Shown here: piece by piece, positions 46,601 to 57,139 of the stretch | Position numbering within the stretch: position 1 is the stretch's first letter | Layout: every line of letters begins with the position of its first letter | Assembly (NCBI GenBank): GCA_022478985.1 | Contig: JAKSZP010006712.1 | Coordinates: 107,667 to 171,666 of the forward strand | Direction: 5' to 3' | Source of the DNA: Massospora cicadina | Taxonomy: Eukaryota; Entomophthoromycota; Entomophthoromycetes; Entomophthorales; Entomophthoraceae | DNA length: 64,000 nt | Program-made: the position numbers and the translations under genes | Notes under the pieces: generated by a model | Seen by the model: the letters and a program-made list of their open reading frames with translations, nothing else | What the model was told of the DNA's origin: nothing | The model's database searches: none

Positions 46601-47353
46601 GGGCGGATTTTGCACCAATGTGGGGCCTTTGCAACTGTGACAGATAAGTGGTAGGTTATCGAGACCAGTAGGTGGTCAGTAAATTCCATTTTCGTTGTTT
46701 TGAAGTGGGAGATGTGGGGTTAAAATTTCGCCGGTGTTAGAATAAGGTTGATGCGGGTCATGGACCTTAATTGGCCGTTGTGGACGTGGGGATGCATCAT
46801 GTTTTTGAGCAGCGGGGCATGTCGCAGCAGTGCATCCATTAACCCAAGGGTGGCCTTTAGAATGCGTAGTTCTGTGTGACCCTGTGGGGCGTGGGGTGAG
46901 GGAGGCCACCGGTCCATTGGTGAGGTTAGCCAACAGTTCATGTCACCGACTAGGAAAGAATCAGGGGGTAGCAGGAGGGATTTGACTGATGAGAAAAATT
47001 CCTGACGCTCATGTGCACCATTTGGGGCATAGATATTGATGATTGCGTGCACTGCATCAGCCCACGAGAAGGTGATGATGAGCACTCGGCCATTTAGGAA
47101 TGTTTATGAGGATACAAATTAAAAAATTATTTTTCTGAAATAGCACCCCACAGTGCTTCAACCAAAAGGATAGGGATGGGAGGAGCATTGTTTTCCAAGC
47201 TTCCTCGGAACCTCGTGGACAGTGGGACTCCTGGATGGCCAGGATATCCCCAGTTAGTTTGTGTTGTGAAAAACTCAGTTTCCTAGCCTGGGATGGGGAG
47301 GCCTTGAGTCCGGCGATATTCAACGTCCCTAAAGTGAAGGTTTTTTCCATCAC
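43650..47353 (-). pseudogene. LINE-1 ORF2 (endonuclease, RT, zinc domain)
   Basis: Minus-strand domains in order: endonuclease with LGTLNIAGL, DILAIQESHC, IINIYAPNG, GDMNCW and MTRINLIL; RT with CPGPDGIPYEFYKKYF, ANWRPISLTNTDTKILTKIM, SPEQFGFIPRRSIWDN, GALVFLDQQKAYDRVN and active site LAFIDDCVVG (intact FIDD near 45.23 kb); then CVMCGQYGTLFHRLEKC, a C-terminal zinc domain. Lesions: frameshifts in the endonuclease and in an A-run near 46.22 kb, and in-frame stops at 46720-46722, 46441-46443, 46127-46129, 46103-46105, 46088-46090 and 44235-44237. Most are explained by C to T at Gln or Arg codons when compared with LINE-2. Tiny insert D adds 17 codons in frame. Confidence 0.9.
45761..45798 (-). 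mobile_element. Tiny TSD-flanked insert, copy D (38 bp), in LINE-1 RT
   Basis: On the minus strand the insert starts CCCCCTTGGGTT, continues with the core GGGACCATCTAGTACTA and ends in a run of As. It is flanked by the 13-mer GCTTATCCCCTTT (plus strand) at 45748-45760 and 45799-45811. LINE-2 and LINE-3 have LYKERG/LFKKGD running straight on to the DLxNW motif, so both are empty-site controls. Insert plus duplicate is 51 bp and keeps the reading frame, adding PPLGWDHLVLKKRKGDK. Confidence 0.95.
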
Positions 47354-47517
47354 ACCTTAGGTGTGTGGGGGTGGGCCCCTGGGCCCACCAGCCTCTTCAA
47401 GGTCCCCACGGGCTTTCACAGCAGCGCGGGTGTTAGCAGCAACGCTATCTGAGTTTTTGTTGATTTTTGTGGAAAGAGTCGCGTTGGCTTTGGCCTTCGT
47501 TTTTTGTTTTCCTGACA

Positions 47518-48771
47518 TCAGATGAATTTTTTGCGGTGCGGATGAGTTTGGTGCACCATTGATTGGGTCAAAAAAAATTTTTCAGTTGGGATAGGTCCCA
47601 AGTCAGTTTTGACCGGGGCTTGGGTGCAACGATTGGGTGAGATTGAGTCTCTTATTGGATCCTCAGATTGAGTGGCCCACTCGGCATGGGCTTCCCAATA
47701 TGATTGGTTGATGGATTCCCAAGTTGCTTCTGCCGCGAAGGTTTCCATGTCCTCCTGGCGCTGTGAGTGTGGGATAGCAGTGGTGGACTTGGCCATTTCC
47801 TTGGCTGCAGCCCTATGGACCTGCTTGGCCTTCTTCCATTCTTGCAGGGAGATAGGCTTTACCAATAGGTAGCAGCCTTGTGCTCCCCACAGGAAAGCCT
47901 CCTTGGTGCTTGCGGTTGGTTCATAGTGCACCTCTCCGTTAGCCATGGCCACTAAGGGGTGCTCTTAGAATGTGACGCCCTCCTTGATGGGGCACACATG
48001 CGCCTTATGGCTGAACGTGTCACAGTGGGTGCAAATGGGGGGCGCGCTGTCCACGGTCACCTGGAATGGGTGTGTGGTATGCCCTGCGATATCAATAAAA
48101 GTGGAGTGCGGGATCTGGGTTAGGTCCTTCACAATCTCCTCAGTTGGGGTCAGAACTGCGATGGCTTTGCCAGTGCACAGGTGTGGCATCAGCGTGAAGC
48201 GTTGCATTTCAAAAAATTGTATTTCGCCGTATATGGCAAGACCATCTTTCAGGTGTTGTTCCAAAATGTCACGTTTTACCATAGTAGGCAAAAAGTCAAA
48301 TGTGAGGAAAATTTGGTTTGATTTTGTCCATCTGGTGCGTTTGGTTTTGATGACCCGTTGCCCTTCAGGGAGGTCAACTACTATGCACACCACTGCAGCC
48401 TTGTCTGCTGCTTTTTTGCTTTTGAAACCTAGGTCCAGCCAACCGTGTGACATGGAGTGAGGTGCAACGTACACCATGGTCAGGAAAATTTTGTGTACAT
48501 CTTCACAAAATTTTTCCCATAAGGCCGTTTTTTGGATGTCCAGATACACGCGGACTCCAAATTCCACTGATGAAAGTGGTTGGGAGTGTGGCGTGTTGAT
48601 GTACTAGTTGCATCGTGCTTGCCATGTGAGTATCTCCGGGGAAATTGTGACCGCCAGTTTTTTAAGATTTTTGTCTATTCCGCCAGATTCTCTGGGGCGT
48701 TTTTGAACATTGGAGGCCGCGGGCCTTCCACCTGCTCCTCTCACCTTGCTTGCCCAACTGCTCCCTGACAT
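47518..48771 (-). pseudogene. LINE-1 ORF1 with zinc knuckle, two in-frame stops
   Basis: A single reading frame of 417 codons runs from ATG at 48771 to TGA at 47518, interrupted only by TAG at codon 56 (48604-48606) and TAA at codon 269 (47965-47967). The N-terminal part is basic (MSGSSWASKVRGAGGRP). The middle is a globular region (VYLDIQKTALWEKF, MVYVAPHSMSHGWLDLGF). CTHCDTFSHKAHVC is a CX2CX4HX4C knuckle at about residues 245-260, followed by an Ala/Glu/Lys-rich, probably helical region. LINE ORF1 proteins coat the RNA and assist target-primed insertion. Confidence 0.85.
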
Positions 48772-48880
48772 GGGCGCAGACTAATCTCCTCTGTGAGATT
48801 ATCAAACTAGATTCAGTCTTGAATTGAATAGGTTGCAAAAGTGATTGCAACGAGAAAGAAAAGTTTGGCTTTTAAAAATT

Positions 48881-49544
48881 ACTCTATTATAAAAAGGATT
48901 AGTTATCAAAGTACCAAGGGAAAATCTGCAATGCAATAAGTGATAAGTCTAACACTTTTGAAGTTGGAAGAAGATTTAGGAATGAAAGAGTCAACGGCAC
49001 AGTCCAGATTCAGAGTTGGAGTATATCAGATTTCCTTGTTGAAGGCTGGACTGATATCAAATGATGGTAATGCGGTTGAATGGTTTCTATTATCTGTTAT
49101 TAGAAAGCCAATAGATAATTAGGCATGATATGGGGCGTAAGGTGGTTAATGAAGTGATTAGAGGAGTTAAATACAGAATACACACTCAGGCTTAAATGTC
49201 AGGATGAATAGTAACTTACCCTAATCATTATTTCCTATCTCATCAGCCATTGGAGCACTAACAGAGTATTTTCCCAGAAAATGGTTAGGTTTATACTTGT
49301 TGTGATCATGGGAAATGCTTAGTACTTAAAAATATAGGATTGTTGGTTTTTTCCGGGCTAGGCCTGGTAAAACATTGTTAGATATATGGAATAATAATAT
49401 TAGGCTTACCCTGATTAAATATTGAATACTAAATAAAAACTGACGTCGATAGTAAAAAAACAGTAAAGTTGACATCAATTAAAGTAATTGGTAAATTATA
49501 ACTCTAAAGTTGAGGCTTCACCAAAAACTAAGTGAAGTCTGATT
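48881..49544 (-). repeat. E6 3' LTR, right part
   Basis: Continues the LTR after LINE-1. It aligns with the right LTR through AAAGTACCAAGGGAAAATC / AAAGTACTAAGGGAAAATC, TTCAGAGTTGGAGTA in both, AAAATATAGGATTGTT in both, and AACTAAGTGAAGTCTGA / AACTAAAGCGAAGTCTGA. It ends next to the G-run (minus strand) that I take as the polypurine tract. Confidence 0.75.
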
Positions 49545-50191
49545 AACCCCCAAGTATCGGCTGAGGGTTACAATGATTTCACCAGGAGTGGCTAGCCTTG
49601 GTATGGTACTAAACTACCATAGTTGAAATGAGAGAGACAAAAAAAGGAAAGTGGGTCAAATATTAGCCTGAAATAATGATGCTTGTTTATGTATCACAAA
49701 CTGGAGGCAGTTGGTGGCAAAAAAAGTATCTTATAATCTAACTTTCATTCATCTGAAAAAAGTTGCTTTTAAAAAAGCTGGGATCCCGAGGTTTGATTGA
49801 TTTATCAAGTTTAGGATTGGCGACTTAATTTTGACGTTAGGGTGGAATTGCTGATTTTAAGGATAAAAGGTAGTCATGTTAAGCTATTCCAAAATAGAGC
49901 TCAGCGTTGCAATTCTCAAAGAAGTTCAAGTTCTTGACAAGATAGCCAATAAAACCAGCTTGAGATTTGAGGTAAACAAGAAACAGAGGAGGGTAAGCAG
50001 TTCACTAATATTTCTGGTAGATGAGTGCAACAACAAAGTAGAAAGGGCAAATGCAAAGCTGACAACACAGCTGTTACAGCTGTATAGATAATTCAAATAA
50101 TCCTGTGATTGAACCCAAAAGTTTTTCAGGGATGGAGAAAATATGTCACAAGGAAAACCTTGTCATTCTCCTAAAGTACTTTAAGGGTGAG

Positions 50192-50632
50192 TGTCAGAAA
50201 ATTGCTTTTCCAGCGACAGGGCGTCTTCTGATTGGCAGGCCAACAAGTATGAAGACTGGTCAGCCCTTGCCGTATTGACTTATGCTTAGGGCCAGAAGCA
50301 CCAGCTGCCCCCTTGGCGTGTCACCCGCGTCATCTAGGGATCCACCAGCCTAAATACCAACTAACTAAATAAATAAATTATAAACTTAAATCAAAAGGTA
50401 GATTAGGCAAAGGGAGATATTTATTGAAAGGGAAACGCCAGGTATTTATACTATTTACAAAAGGGCTATTGCGCCCACCGCCACCTTATTGGCTCATTTA
50501 TGGACTTTTCTTAAGAGAACCATTTTCTCTCAGCCTTCCACTGCGCTACTCTCTTCTCTGGCATTGACCCTCTCGCCCCATCCTTCATGATGTCCAAATT
50601 ACTTTTGGCTCATCTTCAGCCTTGGGTCACCG
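50192..50632 (-). repeat. Probable solo LTR (441 bp) inside E6
   Basis: A GC-richer block flanked by the 5-bp repeat GTGAG at 50187-50191 and 50633-50637. The plus-strand left edge is TGTCAG; the right edge is CACCG, one base from a canonical LTR end. The minus strand carries TATAAATACC followed after about 20 bases by CAATAAATATC, i.e. a TATA box and polyadenylation signal, so a minus-oriented LTR. No partner copy is present in the window. Confidence 0.45.
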
Positions 50633-52603
50633 GTGAGCCATATAAATTACTTATTTAAATAAACATCAAATTTGAATTTGACTCAATAATGCACCAGAAA
50701 CATCTTTGCTCACTCAGGTAACTCAAGACATCTCAGCTTCATGCTGACATACATTTTGACTTGTAGTCGACTGTTCAGATTGCCTTTCTTGGGAAATAGT
50801 TGATTATTATAAATGAGGTGCTGGAAACAATTTCAGCTGCCTTGAATTTGAAATAGTTGGGTTCCACCAAAATTACTTAATTGATATGAATGGATCATCC
50901 TCAGCTATAAGTTGCCAGTGTCCTTCTACTAATTTGGGGAATCAAATGCCCCACTTGATCCTAACTTCTAATATCAATGAAGTACTTAATTTGGCTCAAC
51001 CCAATTTGGGGAGCAACTACCTAGCAATGATATCAAACACCACAAAATTTAGTTAATGAGCCATTATGCCAGGATTGGCCATATCCTCCTAAAAATAAAT
51101 CATTATAGGGATTCCATCTGGTTAATGTTTCTGACAGTGAGTTTGCTGGCAAGGAAAACTTGGTAACAGGAGGCAAGGCCATTACACCATGGTTTAAATA
51201 GATAGTTTGGTTCAAATATTAAGGTAGGCATTCATGTTTAGCCTATATAGTTAGTAATTTTTCCTGGCCGTCTTAATCCTTAAGGTTCAGACTGACTTCA
51301 AAAAAGGATTTTCCCTGAGTAAGTTTTGACAACTTTCTGTCAATTAAGCTTAAATTCCTTAAGCAACTCAATGTTTTGGAAATTAACTGATATAAAATGT
51401 GATCCAAAATGGCAAGGGCAAAGTATTGTAGTTGTTTGTCCCAGTTGACATGAAGGCGAAAATTTTAATTGTGTGCTCGCATGAATTCAAGACAGCAGCA
51501 GGGCAGTTTGTAGCTGATTTTAACACAAGGATCAGTCACTTTAAAGAGACTTGAGGAGTCAACATTCAATTTTTTTATATTTATTGGAAGGCAGTTTGGT
51601 AGTAGAGAAAACTATAATCTTATTGGGGGAGGCGTCAAGGTTAAACTCTAAAATGGTGGAATGTCTGAGATTGTTTACAACAATCTTGAGGCGTTTGGGA
51701 TTGATAGTATTGCTGGCCAGATTTAGTGATGATGGAGCCAACTTCAGTGAGAGGAGAGTGCGTGGCTAAAGTCATGGAGATAAATGCAGCTAGATTTAGC
51801 TAAAAAATTCATGGCATAAATAGAAACGGGTAGATTATTTGGCAGGTAGGTTAGGGCAGGGTAAGTTAAGAACAGCCTTTCTTAAGATTTAATGGCAGTC
51901 AGGCGGTAGCTTCTTGAAACCCTTTATATCATGGCACATTTTTCAGGGAAGTTTAGTTTTATGACGCAGAAGGAAACCATAGAATAATGGTGATAAATAA
52001 AAAATGGTAAATAATAGTTTTAAAAAACAAAGTGGTAGATGAGGGCGATTTGGACTTGAGGGAATCAGCTCAATCAACCCAAGTGAATTGTTGGGTTTCT
52101 AGTAGCCTTGGCTGAGCAAACAAATTTGGTGCAAAAATTATTTGTTTTTGTAAGGCATTTATCAGATGTGAGTCTTGGAGTTGGGAGACAAAACGAAAAT
52201 GCAGTTGTTTGGTTTGTCTGCTCCATTTAGCTCATCTAGAGGTTCTCTTCAGCTGTAAAATTAAACTCGATTTTTTCTTGATTTTTATGTTGGTAACATC
52301 TGACTTGTCAGCTGTATCTAGTCCAGGTTCTTCTCAGAGATCTTCTTCAAAGAATTGGAGAGGGCGGCGCGATTTTTGGTCTAGCTGAGATAACACAACT
52401 TTAGTAACTTATCCCAAAAAATCTGGGTTAGATGGGTAGATTATACACCGCTCTCTCAGGAGTTGCCTCAACATAAAATTTGAGTATCATGATTTTTAGT
52501 ATCATAAATCATATCTAATTCTTCCTCTGCTAATATATCACCTTTTTTCATATTCAATATCTGAAATTTTTCAGCAGCGTCTTTGGCTTAATCCTTGATT
52601 ATA

Positions 52604-52737
52604 AATAAATTATTTGAGGTGGGTCAACCTTGGGAAAAATATACCACACCAAGGATGTTTTCTAGCCAGTACAGGTTTTGAACTCAAAACCTGCACTAAG
52701 GGTGGAAGCAGTTTCACCCACTCAGATAACCACCCTT
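52604..52737 (-). mobile_element. SINE-2: short tRNA-derived SINE with a 16-bp TSD
   Basis: A 134-bp unit on the minus strand between two perfect copies of TTAATCCTTGATTATA (52588-52603 and 52738-52753). The minus strand starts AAGGGTGGTTATCTGAGTGG (A-box-like) and has TGCAGGTTTTGAGTTC (B-box-like), ending in AATAATTTATTTAT. The head resembles that of SINE-1 (both have TGCAGGTTT-GA), while the body after the B box differs, so this is a second family. The B-box area is a near-perfect palindrome (52672-52693). Confidence 0.8.
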
Positions 52738-53032
52738 TTAATCCTTGATTATATCAAGCTGTTTTTTACAATAATATACATAGTGTACCCATTTTATTTA
52801 CCGTCTCACTTAATGTATTGCTGTGCTCATCATTTTAATTAATCAGTAGCTAAACCTGTACATAGCTTTTGTGACATCCAAGTAGGTTTAAGTTTGGTCA
52901 AACTATCAGCAAAGAAAAACCAGCTTTTATACATAAGGGAGATGGGCTTCTTCATATCATTATCCATCCCTTTTTAACTATTATGCTGTCCTAAGGTTGT
53001 ATAACAAACACATTGAAAACTCAGTGCGCCCC

Positions 53033-53904
53033 TGTAGTGAGCACCAGATCCCATCTTTGCGCTCTCTTAGTAACAAGTTGAGGGTAAATGATTGGCTTCT
53101 CAGGGGTTCCTAGGTCAGATAAAAGTGGTGGGTTTTAGCCTTTTCTAGAGGTTCAGAGGATCCTAGAAATTTTAAATGGGATGGAGATAAGCCCTTCTAG
53201 AAAATTGGACTTTATAATAATTATCAATATAGTATTGTAAAAGTACTTAAATAAGAAAAATTATAGTTTATCTAAAGTACTAAGGGAAAATCAGAAATGT
53301 GATGAGTGATAGGAGAATGTCATGTGTGAGGGTGGAAGGAGATTTATGAATGCAGGGGGCAATGACATAGTCCAGCTTCAGAGTTGGAGTAGATCAGGAT
53401 ATCTTGTTTAAGGCTGAACTGAGATCATAAATTGTTACACCGCTAATTGTAGTCTTATCTGTTATAAGGAAGCCAATAGTAATAAGGCATAATATGTAAC
53501 ATAAGGGTGGTTAGTGAGGTAAGTAAAGGAGTCAAAGACTAATAATCCTCAGGACTAGTATATGGTTGTTAGTAACTTGGTCCTGGCCTTCTTCCCTATC
53601 AATTTGGCCAGTAAAGCACTAATGAGGAGAATTATCCAAAATTTGTTAGGTTGCAAACTCAGCGTTCTCATGAGAAATCACATAGTACATGAAAATATAG
53701 GATTGTTAGTGATTTTGGGCGTTGGCTCAAAAACATTATAAAATAAATGATATTACTAATATTGGGCCTTAAACTCAATTGAATATTGAATAGTATTTGT
53801 AAACTGATATTAATAGAAATAACAGTAAATTTTGCATTGATTAGTAATTAATAAATTAGAACCCTAAAGTTGATGCTTCATCTAAACTAAAGCGAAGTCT
53901 GACA
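53033..53904 (-). repeat. E6 5' LTR (right copy)
   Basis: Plus-strand edges TGTAGTGAGCACCAGATCC and GAAGTCTGACA (TG...CA). Partner of the split left copy. On the minus strand the LTR ends in TGGTGCTCACTACA, the same end as the Gypsy-3 5' LTR (59102-59115) and close to that of Gypsy-5, although the LTR bodies differ. The sequence beyond (GGGGCGCACTG) is not a standard primer site beginning with TGG. Confidence 0.75.
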
Positions 53905-56259
53905 ATGGCCATCAGCCAGTCATTCAAGTATAGCAGTGAATTGCTTCTGTTATGATAATGACCAAGCCCTATTTATTCACCTTCTAGCCTAACTTGGATA
54001 TCACGCCTCTAGTCTATCATCCTTATGTGCTTAGTAACCAAAAATGCACCAATGAGAACTTTTATAGAGAGAATATCTGAGAGGGATTGCCCTCAGTAGG
54101 GGGCCCTTTTCACAAGTAGTTAGAGTCAGCAGCATAGAATTAAAAGGCTTAAAGAGCGATCCATGGAGACACTGGAAGTATCAGGTACTATAGTGTGCTT
54201 CTGGGATTATTGTTTAGTACAGAACCCTCTTTTAATAATATGGTTTTTTTGTGAAGCATTTAAGTTTACTATCATCAAATAATACCTTGCTATGTGCATA
54301 ATCACAACCTATGCGCCAGAAATACAACGCCACTGTGTTAATTTGACATCCGATGCTCACTACATGGTGAATTACTTTTTTATCCTGAACATCGTTCTTA
54401 ATTAAGTATATCACATTAACGCTGCTGCCAACTACTTCTGGTAGAAGTAAAACACCACTATGTAGCTGAAAAGGCTAAACAAGAGGCCCAAAAAAACTTC
54501 TGACAATGAGCATTAAATATGTGCTGATTTGAAGGCCACGTTGGCCAACTTTCTGAAATCATAATTATTTATGATCACCACTTGAAAGAATTATCAAAAG
54601 TTTTTTTTAGTCATCAATGTCGCCTCAATTGCCTAAATGCCAATATGGATGGAGCTGTTTGATCTGATACTGACGTGTACTAGGAAGCTGATTCCTTAGG
54701 TCTTGATTTAAAAACTCAGGGCCAGAAGGTAAGGTCCTTGGTAATTAAAAACATAACCTAAAATGATTTTTCTGGACGCTGCTCAAAAAAATGATACTGA
54801 AACCACGTTGCATATTGTATGCTGTTGTACCGAGATAATTCGATAATCTAAAGTGGAGATATGTATTGATCTTATTTAAGTGCCAACAAGGTCAGTTTGA
54901 CCTGGATGCTCTTCTGGTGGAACCTGATAGTGGTGGCAATAGGTTTCTGGTTACTTGTAACTTGCCTGCCGCTCTTTATATCTGTTATGGTTGATGAAGC
55001 TTCTGTAGTCTGATGCAATAACAGCTCAAGAACGGTTCACTATCACTCCTTGTCCTAGTACACAGTAAGTCATGTCATACCAACACAGGCTCTTCAACCC
55101 TAAAAGCTATGAAACGCAATTTCAGGTTAACCCTGTTAATTTTCCAAGTTTGATAAGAAGGCAAATGTGCATATTTTTCTTGATTTCTTTGAGATTAGCA
55201 TGGGCGTGGCATCTGAGACCAATAATTTGGCAGCAATTGTGAACTTGCTGGACTTAAATAGTCAGGAGTATTTTATTAAAAATTATTAAGGTCTGGCATG
55301 TCCTGCTTTAACGCCATAAAAATTCTTATTAAGGATTTTGGCGGTGCAGTGAGGATGACCACTCATCATATAAGAAATCCTCAATATCTCGTTTAATAGA
55401 GATGAACTTATTTAAGTATTTGCTAAATGTTCCATTTGGAGGCGCAGAAGCTGTCCAGGGCTAACGTGAAAATATTGATGCTCAGATTTCTCTCCTCCAT
55501 GCCTGCAAGCCCCACAAGGAATTGTATTAGGTTCTGATACCAGTATTTATTAGAATATGATATCAACCATGAGATTAATTATCTCCACCAATGCGCCATC
55601 ACTTTTGAGACGCCCACCAAAGAGTCATTGGGAGCCTCATGACACACATGACTAGATCTTCTCCCCATTGCAAGTTTAACTTGAACTTCTGGTCTTTGTT
55701 CAAGAAGGCCTGTTATTAATCAAATCACTTGTTACTCTTGTAAAAACTTTGGGCTTTATTCTAATTGTTGTCATAATCTGAGTTCTAAACGCCAGGTTTA
55801 TTTAAAAGAGCTCCATTAACAAGAGAAAAATTTGGGAGAAGTTTGTGCAGAGTAGAATAGGGATTTTCTACATTCACCTCCTCAAAAATCCCTGATAAGA
55901 AAAAACACCAGAAAATTCTCTTATAAAACCAAGGTGCGCCAAGGAAACCCCTCCTCCGCCAGTCCAACAAGATACCGTAGGCAAAATAGTAGTGGTACTC
56001 CCCTCATAGAAGGACCACAAGGCTGGGTTGGCAAAGAATGTAATGTCAAAGCTTTAGCTTCTACAGTTAGAACAACAGGAGCCTCCAGTTTCATCTAAGG
56101 AGAAATACAAGTTAGATGGGGTCCCCATAGCTATAACCATTGAGAGTTTGAAGGAATTTAACCCTTAACTTTTTTCAGATATTCAGAAGTACTTATGCAA
56201 GTTACCTTTAGAATTCCTCACAATAGATTTCTGCGGATGCTTATTTCTCTGAATATACC

Positions 56260-56400
56260 TTTATTGATATTACCTTAAATAAGCTCAAAATCAAAACAAT
56301 TGTTGACAGTGGGGCTCAAGTTAATATTGTGTCCACTAAATTTGTAAATAAACTGGGCCTCACTCCAAACAAGATCATCAGAAAATCTATTGTACCGGGG
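56260..56400 (+). pseudogene. Gypsy-2 aspartic protease
   Basis: KIKTIVDSGAQVNIVSTKFV is a well preserved retropepsin active-site loop with the catalytic Asp at 56305-56307, followed by NKLGLTPNK. The upstream strand YTFIDITLNKL is also typical. The second half of the domain is lost after the TAA at about 56405. Confidence 0.75.
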
Positions 56401-57139
56401 GAATAAACTATAAAGTCTGTAGGGGCATACAGTGCATTGCCACTTTGGTTTGCTTACTAATAATACCCAGCCCAGCCATTGTTTTCCAAATAAATGCTAC
56501 GGTTTTCTTAGTGACCTCATTTATGAGGACTTATGGAGTCAAAGCTGATCTTGAAGAGAACATTTTAGAATTATTTGGACAATTCCCTCTTTTATAATCG
56601 GAAATACAAGGCCCTGGCACCTTAATCAAGTTTTTGTTAACCTTATGTTTAAGGACGACAAAGTGATTTTAGTTATCTGTGGCTTCATGTCATACCTGGT
56701 GATTTTATACCCATATTACGGAATTTAAGAGTATTCCTCTGCATGCTAATCAAAGTCTAACCTTCTGGTGGGCTATCAATTAATATTGTGGCTGAGACAA
56801 ATCTGGAAATTCACCATAGGCTTCATAAAGATAATGCCACAAACTGCCAATATAACTTTGAACCAATCCCAACGCCTGAATTTATACTTCTAGACCATAG
56901 AAAAATTATATGCTTTTAGCTAACCTGTATCCTATGCTGTTAATATTATGCAACATTAAATTTTAGCTTTTGTTCATATCTTGCCAGTGGAGGAAGTACT
57001 AAGTGACCATGATTTTAACAATCTGGATGTGTTTGAGCTTGGCGGCGAGGAAATGCCAATCTGTATGTTCTCTTTTACATCAGGAACACCTATTTGTGTT
57101 AATGAAGAATGGAAAGACCAATAATTGGCCCTTTTTGAA

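Larger units (their letters stand above)
43548..48864 (-). mobile_element. LINE-1: full-length L1-like LINE in an LTR
   Basis: Perfect 16-nt TSD TTGGCTTTTAAAAATT at 43532-43547 and 48865-48880. The minus-strand 5' end CTTTTCTTTCTC is identical to LINE-3, so the copy is full length (5.3 kb, 51 bp of which is tiny insert D and its repeat). ORF1 and ORF2 are both present with few lesions. The 3' tail is AATAAATTTAAAATT. All three LINEs in this window lie on the minus strand. The L1-type endonuclease, RT and CX2C...H C-terminal domain place it near the L1 group; there is no RNase H domain. Confidence 0.95.
43347..53904 (-). mobile_element. E6: LTR element without recognisable pol, split by LINE-1
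   Basis: The right LTR (53033-53904, 872 bp) matches a left LTR broken by LINE-1 into 43347-43547 and 48881-49544 (865 bp together). Minus orientation is indicated by a G-run (CTTGGGGGT on the minus strand) just outside the left LTR, a good polypurine tract. The interior 49545-53032 is about 3.5 kb and includes a solo-LTR-like block and SINE-2, leaving about 2.9 kb. I found no protease, RT or integrase motif in it, so it is probably non-autonomous. Flanking 5-mers do not match. Confidence 0.65.

Noticed and set aside
43650..48771. Stop-codon reassignment (TAA/TAG read as Gln) in the host
   Set aside because: Several TAA/TAG codons in LINE-1 and LINE-2 do face Gln codons, but TGA also occurs in frame facing Arg, and TAG faces Trp at 25409-25411. 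All are explained by C-to-T change on one or the other strand, so decay is the simpler reading.
50192..50632. DNA transposon with terminal inverted repeats
   Set aside because: The ends TGTCAG and CACCG are not inverted repeats of useful length; TATA box and AATAAA placement fits an LTR better.
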